Positions 34,201 through 40,815 of a stretch of 50,337 bases of DNA are shown here, in pieces. This stretch comes from a virus. The stretch is taken from positions 1 to 50,337 of IMG/VR virus record IMGVR_UViG_3300047510_001456. One strand, 5' to 3'. Numbering within the stretch: position 1 is the stretch's first letter; the number at the start of each line of letters is the position of its first letter. The position numbers were made by a program, and so were the translations under genes. The notes beneath the pieces are model-generated. The model ran no database searches. It was not told the origin of the DNA and saw nothing but the letters and a program-made list of their open reading frames with translations.

Positions 34201-36876
34201 ATTTTTAAATTCCGAATAAGACTGTTCGCAATATTCTATAGATTTAATTAAATTAAGTTTTTTGTCGCATAATAATGCTACGGCTAATGGCGTAATACCA
34301 GAATGTTTAACAAATCTTTTAGTTTTGTTTTGATAATCATTTAAATCTCTCAGATTACTAGGACCTGGATAATCTCCAACGACTCTGTCGTCGATTTCAA
34401 TAGCAGTGGATAAATGATCGACCGCTTGCCCTAATGTAAACTTTTTAAGATCTTGATTTAATGGATTTTTTTCTAGGCCGATGGGTATCTCATAATATCC
34501 TTCTTCGGGCATTATATTACTGTATAATTTAAGACTTACAACATCATCTTGATTTAATGTATCTGTAAAAATGAATTCGCCTCGATTCAAGATTCCAGAC
34601 AACACATCAATCTTGTCGCTAGAAACTTTTTTACCGTTTATATAAAAAATGATTTTATAATTTTCAGTATCTATCTCATTCCACTGTACAGTATTAAATG
34701 TTATTTTGTTAGAAGCCTCCTCAACAATTTTGCTATCAATTATCGGCTGTAAAATTTCCTTATCAGTCGTAGTCCAACAATTATGGTACGTATCAGTTAG
34801 GTTATTTTGTAAAAATCCGGTATTAATATTTTTTGTAAATTTTTCTCTTTGAATATAATAAGAAAAATTTTCATTATCCCAATTAAAATCAAATTCTATA
34901 TCACCTACATTATTAATGTTTAGATAAGAAATAGAGAAACCTAATTCTGAATCAACCGGTCCATTGCCTACAGAATAACTTAAAATTGTTGACCCGGTAA
35001 AAGAAGAAGTTTCATATGCTGTTTGATCAGAAAAACTTTCTTTGTTCTCATTAAAAATATCAAACAAGGGGGCCTGTTGAACAGAGGTTTTATCTTGGCA
35101 GGATTTCCAACTAGTACCATCGTAATAAAACATCTTTCCTCTATTTTCAATTCCTCGACTTATTAATATCGATTCTCCAAAATTAGAAATAGTATCTTCT
35201 GTTTCTCTTAATGTAATTTGATTTCTTCTCTGTCCTGTTACAGGATCCGGATGTTGAATGAACTCAACTTTATAAATTTTATTGTTAGACAACGAATCTT
35301 TGTCAGCTATAATTAAGATTCTTGCGCCGTCAAAAAGATCTTCACCATCTATGTTATAACCTTTGCTTCCTTCGATTTTTGAAAATATATCGTCAGTGAA
35401 GGTATCAATATAATCTACTGTCTGTTTAGCAATTCTGCCGTGATTGAATAATTGCAATCCGGCATCAAATTCTATAATAGGCCTTTTTGCTCTAGATGTT
35501 TCTATCGAATCAAAATCTGAACCGTTTACTTTATGAGCATATTCTAAAATCGATCTATGAAACCATCGATTGTACCTACTCCAAGGATTAAGATCAGGAC
35601 TAGCTCGATTGATAGTAATATAATCCTTGTCTCCTGGATACTCGCTAGCATCATCAAACGGATCAGTGTCGAATCCTGCATTATCAAAAAGAACCTCTGG
35701 AACTTTAGTTGATAGTACAGGTACTATTAGATCTGTAAATTTTGTCAGTGTGATAGCAGATCCTACTCCCTCAACTAACCAAGTATCTCTTGAATATTTT
35801 TCAGGGATTACTTGACCTATGAACTCCACTATCATTCCGTTTGAGAACTCAACACCATTACTGCTTTTATAGGTTTTTTTGCCTACTATTTCTTTAGTAA
35901 CATTAATTTTTGTTGCTGTATCCGCATCGGCTATAATAAAACGACCGAATCTATTTGGATGAACCGTGCTCTGGTAAAACAATACATCAGGTGCATCGAA
36001 CGGCACTGAAAATGTAACAGTTCCTATATCTACGTTATTGTTAGTAACTCCATTATTATAATCAAAAATACTCTGGTTGGATACGTCTTCAATATATTCC
36101 CAATCCTGCGACTCAAAAGTTATACTGCTTCCGTCTGCAGGAGATATGAAAGTTTTTGCCTTCCATAGCTTTCCATCATATACAGCTAATTGATTAGCAT
36201 TGTACGGAAGTGTAGGATTATAAATTAAAGGTCCGGTGTCATAATTGGTTCTTATCGAAAATCCTTCGCCCGGCAATGAAACATTAAAATTATAAATCTG
36301 TCCTCTGTATAATACTATTGCAGGATTATTTGATAATCCGTCAGGAGTAAAAATCCAATTTTCTCCAAGACCTTGTTTTACCTTGTATGTGCTTACAATA
36401 TTCTGAGACTGGCCGGTTATTTTTACACTAGGCGGCCCGCTTGGTACCCAATAATATTCTCTGTAATTTACAAACTTATCCCAATTAATAGGAGGATTCC
36501 AGGAATAATGATCTGATTCTGTGATTAAATTATCTGTTTCTACATTATTATTAAAAAATTTAATTTGATTTTTTAAATCAATATAATCATAAAATTTTTC
36601 AATGACAGAATTTTTTCTTACAACTACACCGGGCTCTAGCTGGTATCTGGATCTTAAGGTTTGATCGCTATCCAAATATACATCTTTACCATTATAAGTT
36701 TTGCCAAATCTTCTACCTACATATCCTACTGTTTTTTGTAAGGTTCCCGGTTGAATAAGCGGATCTAATACTGCTCCTAAAAACTTAGCATTAGAGTCAG
36801 TCTGAAAAACAGTTGGTAGAAGATCTACTGATCTTCTAATCGGTAATTGGCTATCTGGAAAAACATTTTTACTCAT
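22270..36876 (-). CDS. Giant virion/baseplate-associated protein, 4,868 residues
   Basis: One uninterrupted frame of 4,868 codons directly follows gp6, where T4 has gp7. The N-terminus (RRSVDLLPTVFQTDSNAKFL, GYVGRRFGK) looks like a tail-assembly domain. Seen along the chain: chitin-binding CBM5/12-like modules, for example near residues 222-256 and 1727-1770; a segment near 1812-1855 (FQLYQGFIREKGTSNAITKI) recalling part of T4 gp7; six FG-GAP-like repeats between about 2185 and 3000; paired GxGYTxxP beta-hairpin repeats near 3395-3453 and 3745-3803; DWAFKTSFLNATHNV near 3640; and an INGEKIEYLALNG-type module near 4666-4710. There is no signal peptide. Likely role: a giant baseplate-attached, host-contacting structure; the exact location in the virion is inferred. 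AAGG precedes ATG 36876. No stop or frameshift is seen. Confidence 0.8.
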   Translation of the reverse strand: MSKNVFPDSQLPIRRSVDLLPTVFQTDSNAKFLGAVLDPLIQPGTLQKTVGYVGRRFGKTYNGKDVYLDSDQTLRSRYQLEPGVVVRKNSVIEKFYDYIDLKNQIKFFNNNVETDNLITESDHYSWNPPINWDKFVNYREYYWVPSGPPSVKITGQSQNIVSTYKVKQGLGENWIFTPDGLSNNPAIVLYRGQIYNFNVSLPGEGFSIRTNYDTGPLIYNPTLPYNANQLAVYDGKLWKAKTFISPADGSSITFESQDWEYIEDVSNQSIFDYNNGVTNNNVDIGTVTFSVPFDAPDVLFYQSTVHPNRFGRFIIADADTATKINVTKEIVGKKTYKSSNGVEFSNGMIVEFIGQVIPEKYSRDTWLVEGVGSAITLTKFTDLIVPVLSTKVPEVLFDNAGFDTDPFDDASEYPGDKDYITINRASPDLNPWSRYNRWFHRSILEYAHKVNGSDFDSIETSRAKRPIIEFDAGLQLFNHGRIAKQTVDYIDTFTDDIFSKIEGSKGYNIDGEDLFDGARILIIADKDSLSNNKIYKVEFIQHPDPVTGQRRNQITLRETEDTISNFGESILISRGIENRGKMFYYDGTSWKSCQDKTSVQQAPLFDIFNENKESFSDQTAYETSSFTGSTILSYSVGNGPVDSELGFSISYLNINNVGDIEFDFNWDNENFSYYIQREKFTKNINTGFLQNNLTDTYHNCWTTTDKEILQPIIDSKIVEEASNKITFNTVQWNEIDTENYKIIFYINGKKVSSDKIDVLSGILNRGEFIFTDTLNQDDVVSLKLYSNIMPEEGYYEIPIGLEKNPLNQDLKKFTLGQAVDHLSTAIEIDDRVVGDYPGPSNLRDLNDYQNKTKRFVKHSGITPLAVALLCDKKLNLIKSIEYCEQSYSEFKNKFIELISDTIYNDDPTEFVDQIISEMGRTKTSASSFVDSDMIGSGAFTEIRYVVDDPGIKTYTLSTPFDLETASRKAVYVYVNGQQKIVEKDYYFNKSFSFVTLKIDLQENDLIQIREYNSSSYNFVPPTPTSLGLYKKYLPRKFLDDTYVEPVYVIQGHDGSITRAYNDYRDDVILEFELRIYNNIKIQYNASLFDIDLIFSSYYGGGKFDKSQIDPLLIQDFLKWVSGTNIDYTNNNYFDSENSFTYTYSDMADKPGKTSLPGYWRGVYNWFYDSYRPHVCPWELLGFTEQPDWWESQYGSAPYTSGNLLLWEDLENGIIRQGNRQGIYDRYKRPGLTKQIPVDNNGNLLSPLDSSLASNFALINNQGPFVLGDVGPVEYAWRSSSEFPFAVVKALCLLRPFEYINACLDFTRIKKNIAGQYVHSSTDIFVKLENIVIPKVGEDQTYGLISLLMDYARSLALDESSLQELINNIDVNLSTRLSGFVDKGQQKYLLDSKSPSSTSSSIFIPQENYEIIFNVSTPVFTLSYSGVLIEKVNRGWKINGYDNQFPYFNYYEAAISSNDPTLSVGGVSEDVLRWEQEKFYGNGVCISYQNNFYRTIKSFRSGLDFNTENLKEIAGPATVGSITALYRRTFNRLRKKTLTYGTILPTIQAVVDFLFGYGEFLKASGFVFDLYDKENKTAQDWITSAKEFMFWTKHNWEEGAILSLSPSAAKVNINIDLGVADNLFDSFYPYQVLRADGKVLQPAFIDIKRDFQNITVSTNNTTDGIYFLKTYFVLKEHVTIFSDRTVFNDVIYDKPTGYRQERIKSRGFRTVDWDGDYTSPGFLFDNVSIESWQPFTDYRLGDIVVYKSFNWTSQSNQKGTELFDESKWSKLDSTPQKQLVSNFDYRINLFEDYYNLDAEGLGTTQRELGRHSIGYQARNYLQNIAEDEITQFQLYQGFIREKGTSNAITKIFDKLSKTDDDSIVLNEEWAIRTGRFGGINELLETEIQIAKTNFEVNPQPMLVVDEQISNVKIDQKYRINSNDIIKSADGFFTTNINPVKYYELNSRISGYVKPDQVDFVVKNKNEILDLDINLVQENNYIWITYDDQSWNVVRFENQPLLIIESVTELIDLEIEIRFNRVHEIQENDIIGLRNIIDLEGFFFVKSKTARSIIVEKREDADSPAIDDSAIQTINLLVPARLDSYNTLDLAEIAALKKDTKLWLDNDQNNRWEVIQKQKSYSYKNLIEYGIQEPVGSGTAVLYINSLKQIISSMPNTGYLYSYVETSRGLELYQIITSPSEFRSQLSRVFGSAVAATPDGQFLIVGSPNASYIKSKFMGEFDPRQDYFASEIVIYNGKLWKAVTDVPGNPSAPTLEQIRNGEVPTDSSYIDIYSVDWEPVTIIEANSTGRLPGYNNQGMVTIYKFESNRWTEFISIVSPRPSADELYGSAISVGQSGDKYYLSISAPGALESRGRVYLYVYDNETVQEVDSASIVTSGSGYSVYEVADVEIVEPGSNYNIDSAGITLSVNYLGQTATFTATVDTETIVPGDVDLLFPIKTIAPLDRGLWNNLPAGPLIATAEPTFSSDGSTLSSGCILRLTFREVDVGATVLTVNYEGQIATFSGTVSAGEVISVEPISRGRFTTIRTSPASTTVEPSYGSGATLSIVYRERITKGWRHLEDINYRGVFNPNGGYNPYTGAFETASAVRFYPAGSVIWWDNKLWKALVDTDLSDDGSSLYLGLNDWIELDSISTQSSLPTNIALGDDGSTLAAGLLDKNQVAELVKAGDLFGSSLAMNKDGSILVVGSPNSDGQFFVNYRGVWSQFQEYTESDVVQYDDNYYRLMDTSTPGPVDSSIVSKGDVPVLGITESTLSDSTPWLPIGNLSTVSSGKIHIYKRDANEVYNLIQVITSENIENYNNTDSGLDIGIYSGDKFGFSLDLDEAGTTLVVSSPDADSNLQNQGSVYVFSTTNLASPTYNLDQKISSYESYNNEQFGFSVSVDYNAEKIVVGAKNAPYKIPVRFDISVGTTFDGNATSFSEPQGYTGQVYVFEKKSNIYLLAEKLEADLQNAESFGYSIDTFGSVIVTGSPNYRAPLETQGQVLSSHPIGITRIFRKDPNVKSWNTLAQQTPKVDINLLTSIEVYDETTNIKLADVDIVDHAKLKILGIAEQEISFKTVYDPAIYTNGTGEQVVDETTAWFEKNVGKLWWNLSTVKWIDYEQGDDIFRSGNWNELAYGSSIDIYEWVESSLLPSDWSVLADTNEGLAEGISGQPLYADNTVYSIKEIYNVNTGQLTGTRYYFWVKNKALLPTEVAGRRLPSSDVASLIINPAASGLPILALIDSDKFLAYNFNSLLKNDSAYLNIQYRKTKKSNNLSHSEYMLLSENLIGSIPNQDIETKWIDSLVGFDQAGNSVPDPKIPQKQKYGLSFRPRQGMFKDNNKILSIIIDRINEHLLLRPFADTLNYQNLNLIDTKPEQSLNGFDEEVENFIDLQNVNTVRIKQAILNVNIVDSEVDTIDILDSGFGYKVIPPIEIEGDGIGAKAVLTIDNQGRVDSVTVISKGKKYTSAIAKVRSYAVLVNNDETANNFWSVYSYDNVRKDFFRSKSQGFDTTKYWSKIDWYEKEYSKTSRISKEIGALYEESSLSVQEGDLLKVREFGTGGWALISKVKDGEGDILSNYKLVGRQNGTIELSTKLYSKESQILGFDATSSYDTSEYDLLPSLELRNILNAVKQDIFIEDLRNEWNNLFFISLRYAFSEQEYIDWAFKTSFLNATHNVGSLEQKVNYKNDSLDSFRNYVEEVKPYRTTIRQYTSRYTNFDIDNSVLTDFDLPPSYSINSGKILPVNSSYDLTDQYPWKHWKDNLGFEIKEIVISSRGEGYTAAPRVLIEGDGTGAEAIAFITNRQVRSIRLISGGKGYTKAPTISLVGGNGFNSNVAKAVAILGESPIRTFDVTLKFDRISKNGILSEFNFSQTFVATASSAVFDLKYAPSKDKSAISVTRNDQIVFNNEYEILYYTSTVDTYSLTKAKIKFLIQLEQNDVITVVYEKSNEIYDSVNRINAYYNPSEGMKGKVVSQLMTGIDYGGVQIQGTTFDVSGGWDALPWFTDAWDSVESNNDYYYVVPTSNDGSTITVLLPTAPAAGQRVSIYLKRAGSKELRSIETLDVNGNPVVVYDEAVDEPAVARIDDPYYGMYDGSTIMPNGRTTLPENILMPTFIGDGENRTVVFDEYGVQTFPGDTLIFRNFESDGTVSIKDPNLLDTEISGGSFAGTWTDTLVGSNSVAGSYSTAQGTLAQDISIDGGKLIDPDQVPAPEENVPGQVLESLSIKVFNSTFTGAAPVNLRLYFADGIQKNFDIGLHILEGESLAVYIDKIKQNFVEESSVIYSINYLTNQIEFNDAPIAGSLIEIISIGVGGVSILDYTEFTGDGETSHFLTKANYSDTQSVLVTVDGIEVDTGFVNSSTVTGTTGKTLVEFGTRPDLNQIVKIVVLGSSLDTDSTQQSVIRSNQQTFTYNGSLRRFDLDKFVNLTRNSSRSAMLVEVNNVQLKGVDTEVQVYDGSNNILTVGVDPIEISGTITSNNIKVFINNVEQPFLVAWTYNGITSVVTVSTSVLQIGDIIKIENDVRSEYSIANNDILISDSVSLTSGDSVTVTWFSEYPTFDIISDEYTGGKSIYRLPTMPINSSYVWVYKNGVRLTGNKDYSISLPRAVLYLNDETTVSDKIKIFQFGNRIYKKSSAYQIFKDMLNVYHYKRYSIDRNVKLVQDLNYYDQTIKVTDASNLSIPVTSRNIPGIVEINGEKIEYLALNGNTLSQLRRGSFGTSIATIHRQGSHIINLGSSENIPYVESQDKNNYISDGSTLLVGPLSYIPSKSSRNSWYRNDIPAEYGPCDQIEVFVGGTRLRKDPITIYKEDLGPSSPSADATLQAEFSVDGDSNYVRLSEPVKAGTKITIVRRTGKSWYERGQTTATTGQSLLDNNTPIAVFLSQKTTELPE

Positions 36877-36887
36877 TAAATTCTACC

Positions 36888-39800
36888 TTAATTCGTATCG
36901 TTAACAATTGTAGTAGACGAAGCTCTTAACTCTACAGCATTAATGCTAGAGACTATTTCTATATCGTCTACTGTGGCTCCGCTCACAAAAATTTCATCTG
37001 ATCTGCTTTGTATTTCAAACAGGCTTCCAAAAACTTGTGTAGATTGCTTAGGTAATATAACTAAATTGCTAATATCTGGTGCGACAGTATTTGTTACATA
37101 GGTTATTAATTCTCCTAAATAAAATCTATCACCGAAGTCCCAATTATTAACATCAAAAAATTCATTAATAGCTGTTATTATTCTAACTTTTAAATCATTG
37201 TCGTTCACGGATCTTACATTATTCTTAACTACTTTAAATACTACCTGAAATTTTGTATCTGCCGTTGCTCCAAACAATACCTTATAATTCACCGGATGAT
37301 ATATAATCTCATCACTGATAGATTTAATAGAATTTAAATTAGATCCAAAGCTGATCCTAAGACTCTCGCTCGAGGGAGGTTCGGGTTTAGAAACTGCACC
37401 TGCTAGATAGTTTCTAAAATCAGTGTCGTACGATCTAGTTAAGAGATACACATCTATAATATTACTAACACTAGGATCTATTCTTCTGTCAACATTGGCA
37501 TTATGAATATATTGAAACTTAAGGTGGTCTCGACCTACCGCTCCGATGTAAGAAGGTTCTAGTTGAAATGTTCTGTTGTTGTTGCTAGTTCTAACAACAC
37601 GTTTTATAACATTTTCGCTGCTGGCCGAAAAATAAATTAACTGTTCTAACTCATAATTGTCCGGGTTTTCATTCGATTCATTAACTCTTACCAATATACT
37701 TTCTACTGTAGTATCGATAAATTGAAACACTTGATTTCCAGCGTCGTCCACGACTTCTTTAAAAAATAAGAAGCTGCCCGAATCCGTGCCCACAATTGAT
37801 TCGAAAGAATCAGGGTCGTCAATCACTCCGTCGTCGTCATTGTCTGAAAATTTAATTTTGATTTGATCCGATGCCTGATATCCATCATCGTATCGGATTG
37901 TATCAGATACTTCAAAATCTATATCTCTTTTTAATTCAGTAATTCTAGAACTATCTGTATTAATATTTAAAACTACTACTTTGTCTTTGATAGCTTTACC
38001 GGTAGTAGAATCAAAAGTTTTCTGATTGGTATCTAGATAAAATCTATTTTGATTTCTAGATCCAAATATGTAATCTAAGCCCCTAACGGTAATAATGTAT
38101 GTACTACCTTCTTTTATAAAAGACATGATCCACGATGAATCTAATGAGCTACTAGTAGTATCGCCTGCTTTACCAAGAGAAAACTCGGATAGTGTATTAA
38201 GATTGGCGGCAGAAATAATTTTCCAGGCTGAATCTATTTGATCATATCTCAAACCAAAATTTAATCCGTTAGTTATTAAATTTACTATTTCATTTTCCAA
38301 AGGCGTAGAAAGATTTGTAACAAATCTTGGAACTATACGGGAAGCAATAGCTCCTAAAGGAATAACATCATTAAACTCGATTGGCCCTCTACCGTTAGGT
38401 AGTGCTCCCCTATCGGCATTTGTTCCGTCGCCGGCAGCTTTAATTACCTTAGTCCAGATATAATTTCTGTAATCTGTATCCTGAGAAGTTTCATCAACAA
38501 GAACTAACTTATTTTCATAAAAAACATATTTCTTACCTACCACAGTAGATTCTGGCACGATAAATTTAATCAGACTGTCTATTTTAGCATATTTTAAAGT
38601 ATTACTAGTATATGTGCCTATTTTAAATTTTGTACCGTCTTCTTTATTTCTAAAATAGCCCGTGCTGTTATTAACATCGTTAGTTAACTGCACCCATTCT
38701 GTTAGTGTATCAGAAAATGTTATTTTTGTAAATTTAGAAAAGTAAAAATTATAAACATCAGTATCATTGAATATAGGTTCAATATTATTTCTTATAAAGT
38801 TTACTATTTCTAATCTATTAGAAAATTTAAAAGTTAAAGTTCTTTGAATATCTTGTTTGTAAATGTACCCGTCGCTAGCAAATACGTTTACAGAACTGTA
38901 TTTGCCGCTAGCATCGATTATGTCAAAATTTCTAGAAACTCCGCTAGAGGTTCTATTCACTGCTTTAACTTTTACAATATCTTGAGATGCACTTAACGGT
39001 GCTAAATTATAATCTTCTCCCGTTATCATTCTATTTTGTGTATAATATAAAGCAGGAGCATTATTTCTTATAGTATCAATATCTTCAGACGAGGAAGCTG
39101 AGCTCACCGTAGATTTCAAGCTCATGGATACCGTTAGAGTATGTTCAACTCCTTGTTTATTTCTATAAGGGATTGATACGTTTATTCCTCGCATCTCTGG
39201 CGGTGTTACAGCATAAGTTAGTCCGTTACTAATTCTATAAAAAATTCTAAATGTGCCTTTAGGCAAATTTCCGTAAACTCCGTCACCAAAAATTAAATCT
39301 ATTTGATCATTACTTTTCGTCACTACAGAAAATATATTTCTCACATCATTTACTGTACTGTTGTATGCAATATTGCTACCGGATAAAGAAGAAACTTTAG
39401 TCCATTGTTCTAGAGGGGATCCGTCGCTGTTTAATTTAAATAACCAGACATCATCGTTGTTTACGTTTTCGCTGTCTACACTGATCTTTTCATTAGTAGT
39501 AGGGGCGGTGATTGAAAAATCAGCTAACTCTAAACTACCTTGTTTAAACAATGCAAAGAATCCTGTGTTAGGACTGGCTGCGCCTCTGCTATCATTTCTA
39601 TATACAAAACCAAACTGATTGCCCGGAACCGGGGCTTCTTCGTATATAGATTCGCTGTTTGCAAAAGAAGTGCTTAGAATTTCAAAAGCCATCGACCGAC
39701 CAGCTACAGTTTTAGAGAACGTAAAGATAGGCACATCAGCTGAAGTGGTTCTAAATCTATATTGCTCAGTCGGAATATTCTGTATAGTGGCTTGCCCTTG

Positions 39801-40319
39801 GCTTCGACCAAATTCTGTATTGTCACTCATTGCAGAATTTAATACTAAAATAAATTGTTCTAGCCAATTAATATTCGTTGGATCGTTCCATATAATTGTT
39901 TGAGATTGTAGATTTCTTCCGTTGCTATCTAATAGATCTTCTGTTGTACTTACTGTGTCAAATTTCAATAATCCCTGTGCAGGGATATTTCTTTTAGCAT
40001 TATAGCTTAACATTCTAGCTAATCGGAGAACACTTTCTTTTTTCTCGGCTAATTCTAAAAAATTTTCTCTGCTTGCTAAATCTATACGGAACGCTAGACT
40101 TTGACCTATAAATGCTATCGCATCAATTAGAGCAAGATATTCGGAACTTTCAATATAGTCATTGAAATCTTCGGGGTAGTTTTCCCTTAGATAGGTAATC
40201 ATTACCCTTCTTAGATTTTCAAAATCATAGCTGGTAAAATCAGCATTTTGAAAAGTCTGATAGATAGTTTTCCAGTCTTGATTTAAAATTAAATTTGTTT
40301 GTCTTAGCGTAACTGACAT
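36888..40319 (-). CDS. gp6: Baseplate wedge protein gp6 (baseplate J-like)
   Basis: A 1,143-residue protein assigned to gp6, the wedge subunit whose dimers form the inner baseplate ring. The N-terminus has LRRVMITYLRENYPEDFNDY and an FRIDLASRENFLELAEKKES helix pair with LARMLSYNAKR. Further on come FGDGVYGNLPKGTFRIFYR and NNAPALYYTQNRMITGEDYN, a hallmark of baseplate J/gp6 proteins, and near the end FYLGELITYVTNTVAPDISN with LVILPKQST. It is considerably longer than T4 gp6 (660 residues), with extra sequence in the middle. It lies between gp25 and the giant protein, as expected for a wedge operon. A weak late-type box (GGTAAATA) and GGGAC site lie before ATG 40319. Confidence 0.85.
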   Translation of the reverse strand: MSVTLRQTNLILNQDWKTIYQTFQNADFTSYDFENLRRVMITYLRENYPEDFNDYIESSEYLALIDAIAFIGQSLAFRIDLASRENFLELAEKKESVLRLARMLSYNAKRNIPAQGLLKFDTVSTTEDLLDSNGRNLQSQTIIWNDPTNINWLEQFILVLNSAMSDNTEFGRSQGQATIQNIPTEQYRFRTTSADVPIFTFSKTVAGRSMAFEILSTSFANSESIYEEAPVPGNQFGFVYRNDSRGAASPNTGFFALFKQGSLELADFSITAPTTNEKISVDSENVNNDDVWLFKLNSDGSPLEQWTKVSSLSGSNIAYNSTVNDVRNIFSVVTKSNDQIDLIFGDGVYGNLPKGTFRIFYRISNGLTYAVTPPEMRGINVSIPYRNKQGVEHTLTVSMSLKSTVSSASSSEDIDTIRNNAPALYYTQNRMITGEDYNLAPLSASQDIVKVKAVNRTSSGVSRNFDIIDASGKYSSVNVFASDGYIYKQDIQRTLTFKFSNRLEIVNFIRNNIEPIFNDTDVYNFYFSKFTKITFSDTLTEWVQLTNDVNNSTGYFRNKEDGTKFKIGTYTSNTLKYAKIDSLIKFIVPESTVVGKKYVFYENKLVLVDETSQDTDYRNYIWTKVIKAAGDGTNADRGALPNGRGPIEFNDVIPLGAIASRIVPRFVTNLSTPLENEIVNLITNGLNFGLRYDQIDSAWKIISAANLNTLSEFSLGKAGDTTSSSLDSSWIMSFIKEGSTYIITVRGLDYIFGSRNQNRFYLDTNQKTFDSTTGKAIKDKVVVLNINTDSSRITELKRDIDFEVSDTIRYDDGYQASDQIKIKFSDNDDDGVIDDPDSFESIVGTDSGSFLFFKEVVDDAGNQVFQFIDTTVESILVRVNESNENPDNYELEQLIYFSASSENVIKRVVRTSNNNRTFQLEPSYIGAVGRDHLKFQYIHNANVDRRIDPSVSNIIDVYLLTRSYDTDFRNYLAGAVSKPEPPSSESLRISFGSNLNSIKSISDEIIYHPVNYKVLFGATADTKFQVVFKVVKNNVRSVNDNDLKVRIITAINEFFDVNNWDFGDRFYLGELITYVTNTVAPDISNLVILPKQSTQVFGSLFEIQSRSDEIFVSGATVDDIEIVSSINAVELRASSTTIVNDTN

Positions 40320-40339
40320 CTTAAAGTCCCATATATCAA

Positions 40340-40347
40340 TATTTACC
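40340..40347 (-). promoter_or_regulatory. Weak late-promoter-like box GGTAAATA before gp6
   Basis: GGTAAATA on the minus strand matches TATAAATA at six of eight positions and lies 20 bases before ATG 40319 in a 44-base gap. Spacing agrees with the better boxes in the window, but the match is weaker. Confidence 0.3.
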
Positions 40348-40363
40348 CGAAAAAGTTAACTAG

Positions 40364-40801
40364 TCAGTTAATGATAGAATTGTTTTTATCAAACTCAAAA
40401 GTCATTCTTTCATTAATGTTAAAAGGAATATAAACAATATCTGCTTCTATCCTTATTCCCTGATCTGTAGTGTCAACTAGAATAGAATTAATAGCTATCC
40501 TCGGATCATAATTTATAATAGTTTCTACATCTTCAGAAATTAACCGTTTAACTTCATCTGTAAAATTTTCAAACAACATATCCCAGATTATAGTACCAAA
40601 TTCTGGGTTTTCTAATTTCTCGCCTTTTCTTATATAAAAGTGATTAATGATATCTTGTTTTACTAAGTCTATGTCGTAGAGTTTAAATCCTCGTTTTGAT
40701 TCAAGAGAGCTGAATCCTTTATAGGTAAAAGAACCAGTATTTTGATCCCCTACACTGGCCTTATTTTTGGCCACTGTTTGATTGTTATATAATTTTGCCA
40801 T
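40364..40801 (-). CDS. gp25: Baseplate wedge protein gp25
   Basis: A 145-residue protein of the gp25/GPW family, close to the T4 size (132 residues). Diagnostic parts are GFKLYDIDLVKQDIINHFYI, then KLENPEFGTIIWDMLFENF (the conserved pattern around the wedge core bundle), and VETIINYDPRIAINSILVD. The domain has a lysozyme-like name in databases, but in T4 it is a structural wedge component that binds gp6 and contacts the sheath. It is followed by gp6 and preceded within 14 bases by gp5, a normal baseplate order. GAGAGA precedes ATG 40801. Confidence 0.9.
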   Translation of the reverse strand: MAKLYNNQTVAKNKASVGDQNTGSFTYKGFSSLESKRGFKLYDIDLVKQDIINHFYIRKGEKLENPEFGTIIWDMLFENFTDEVKRLISEDVETIINYDPRIAINSILVDTTDQGIRIEADIVYIPFNINERMTFEFDKNNSIIN

Positions 40802-40815
40802 TTTTTATCTCTCTC

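Noticed and set aside
22270-36876. Possibility that the giant frame is several genes
   Set aside because: There is no stop codon or recognisable internal start with a strong ribosome binding site at domain borders that I could see, and codon use appears even along its length.
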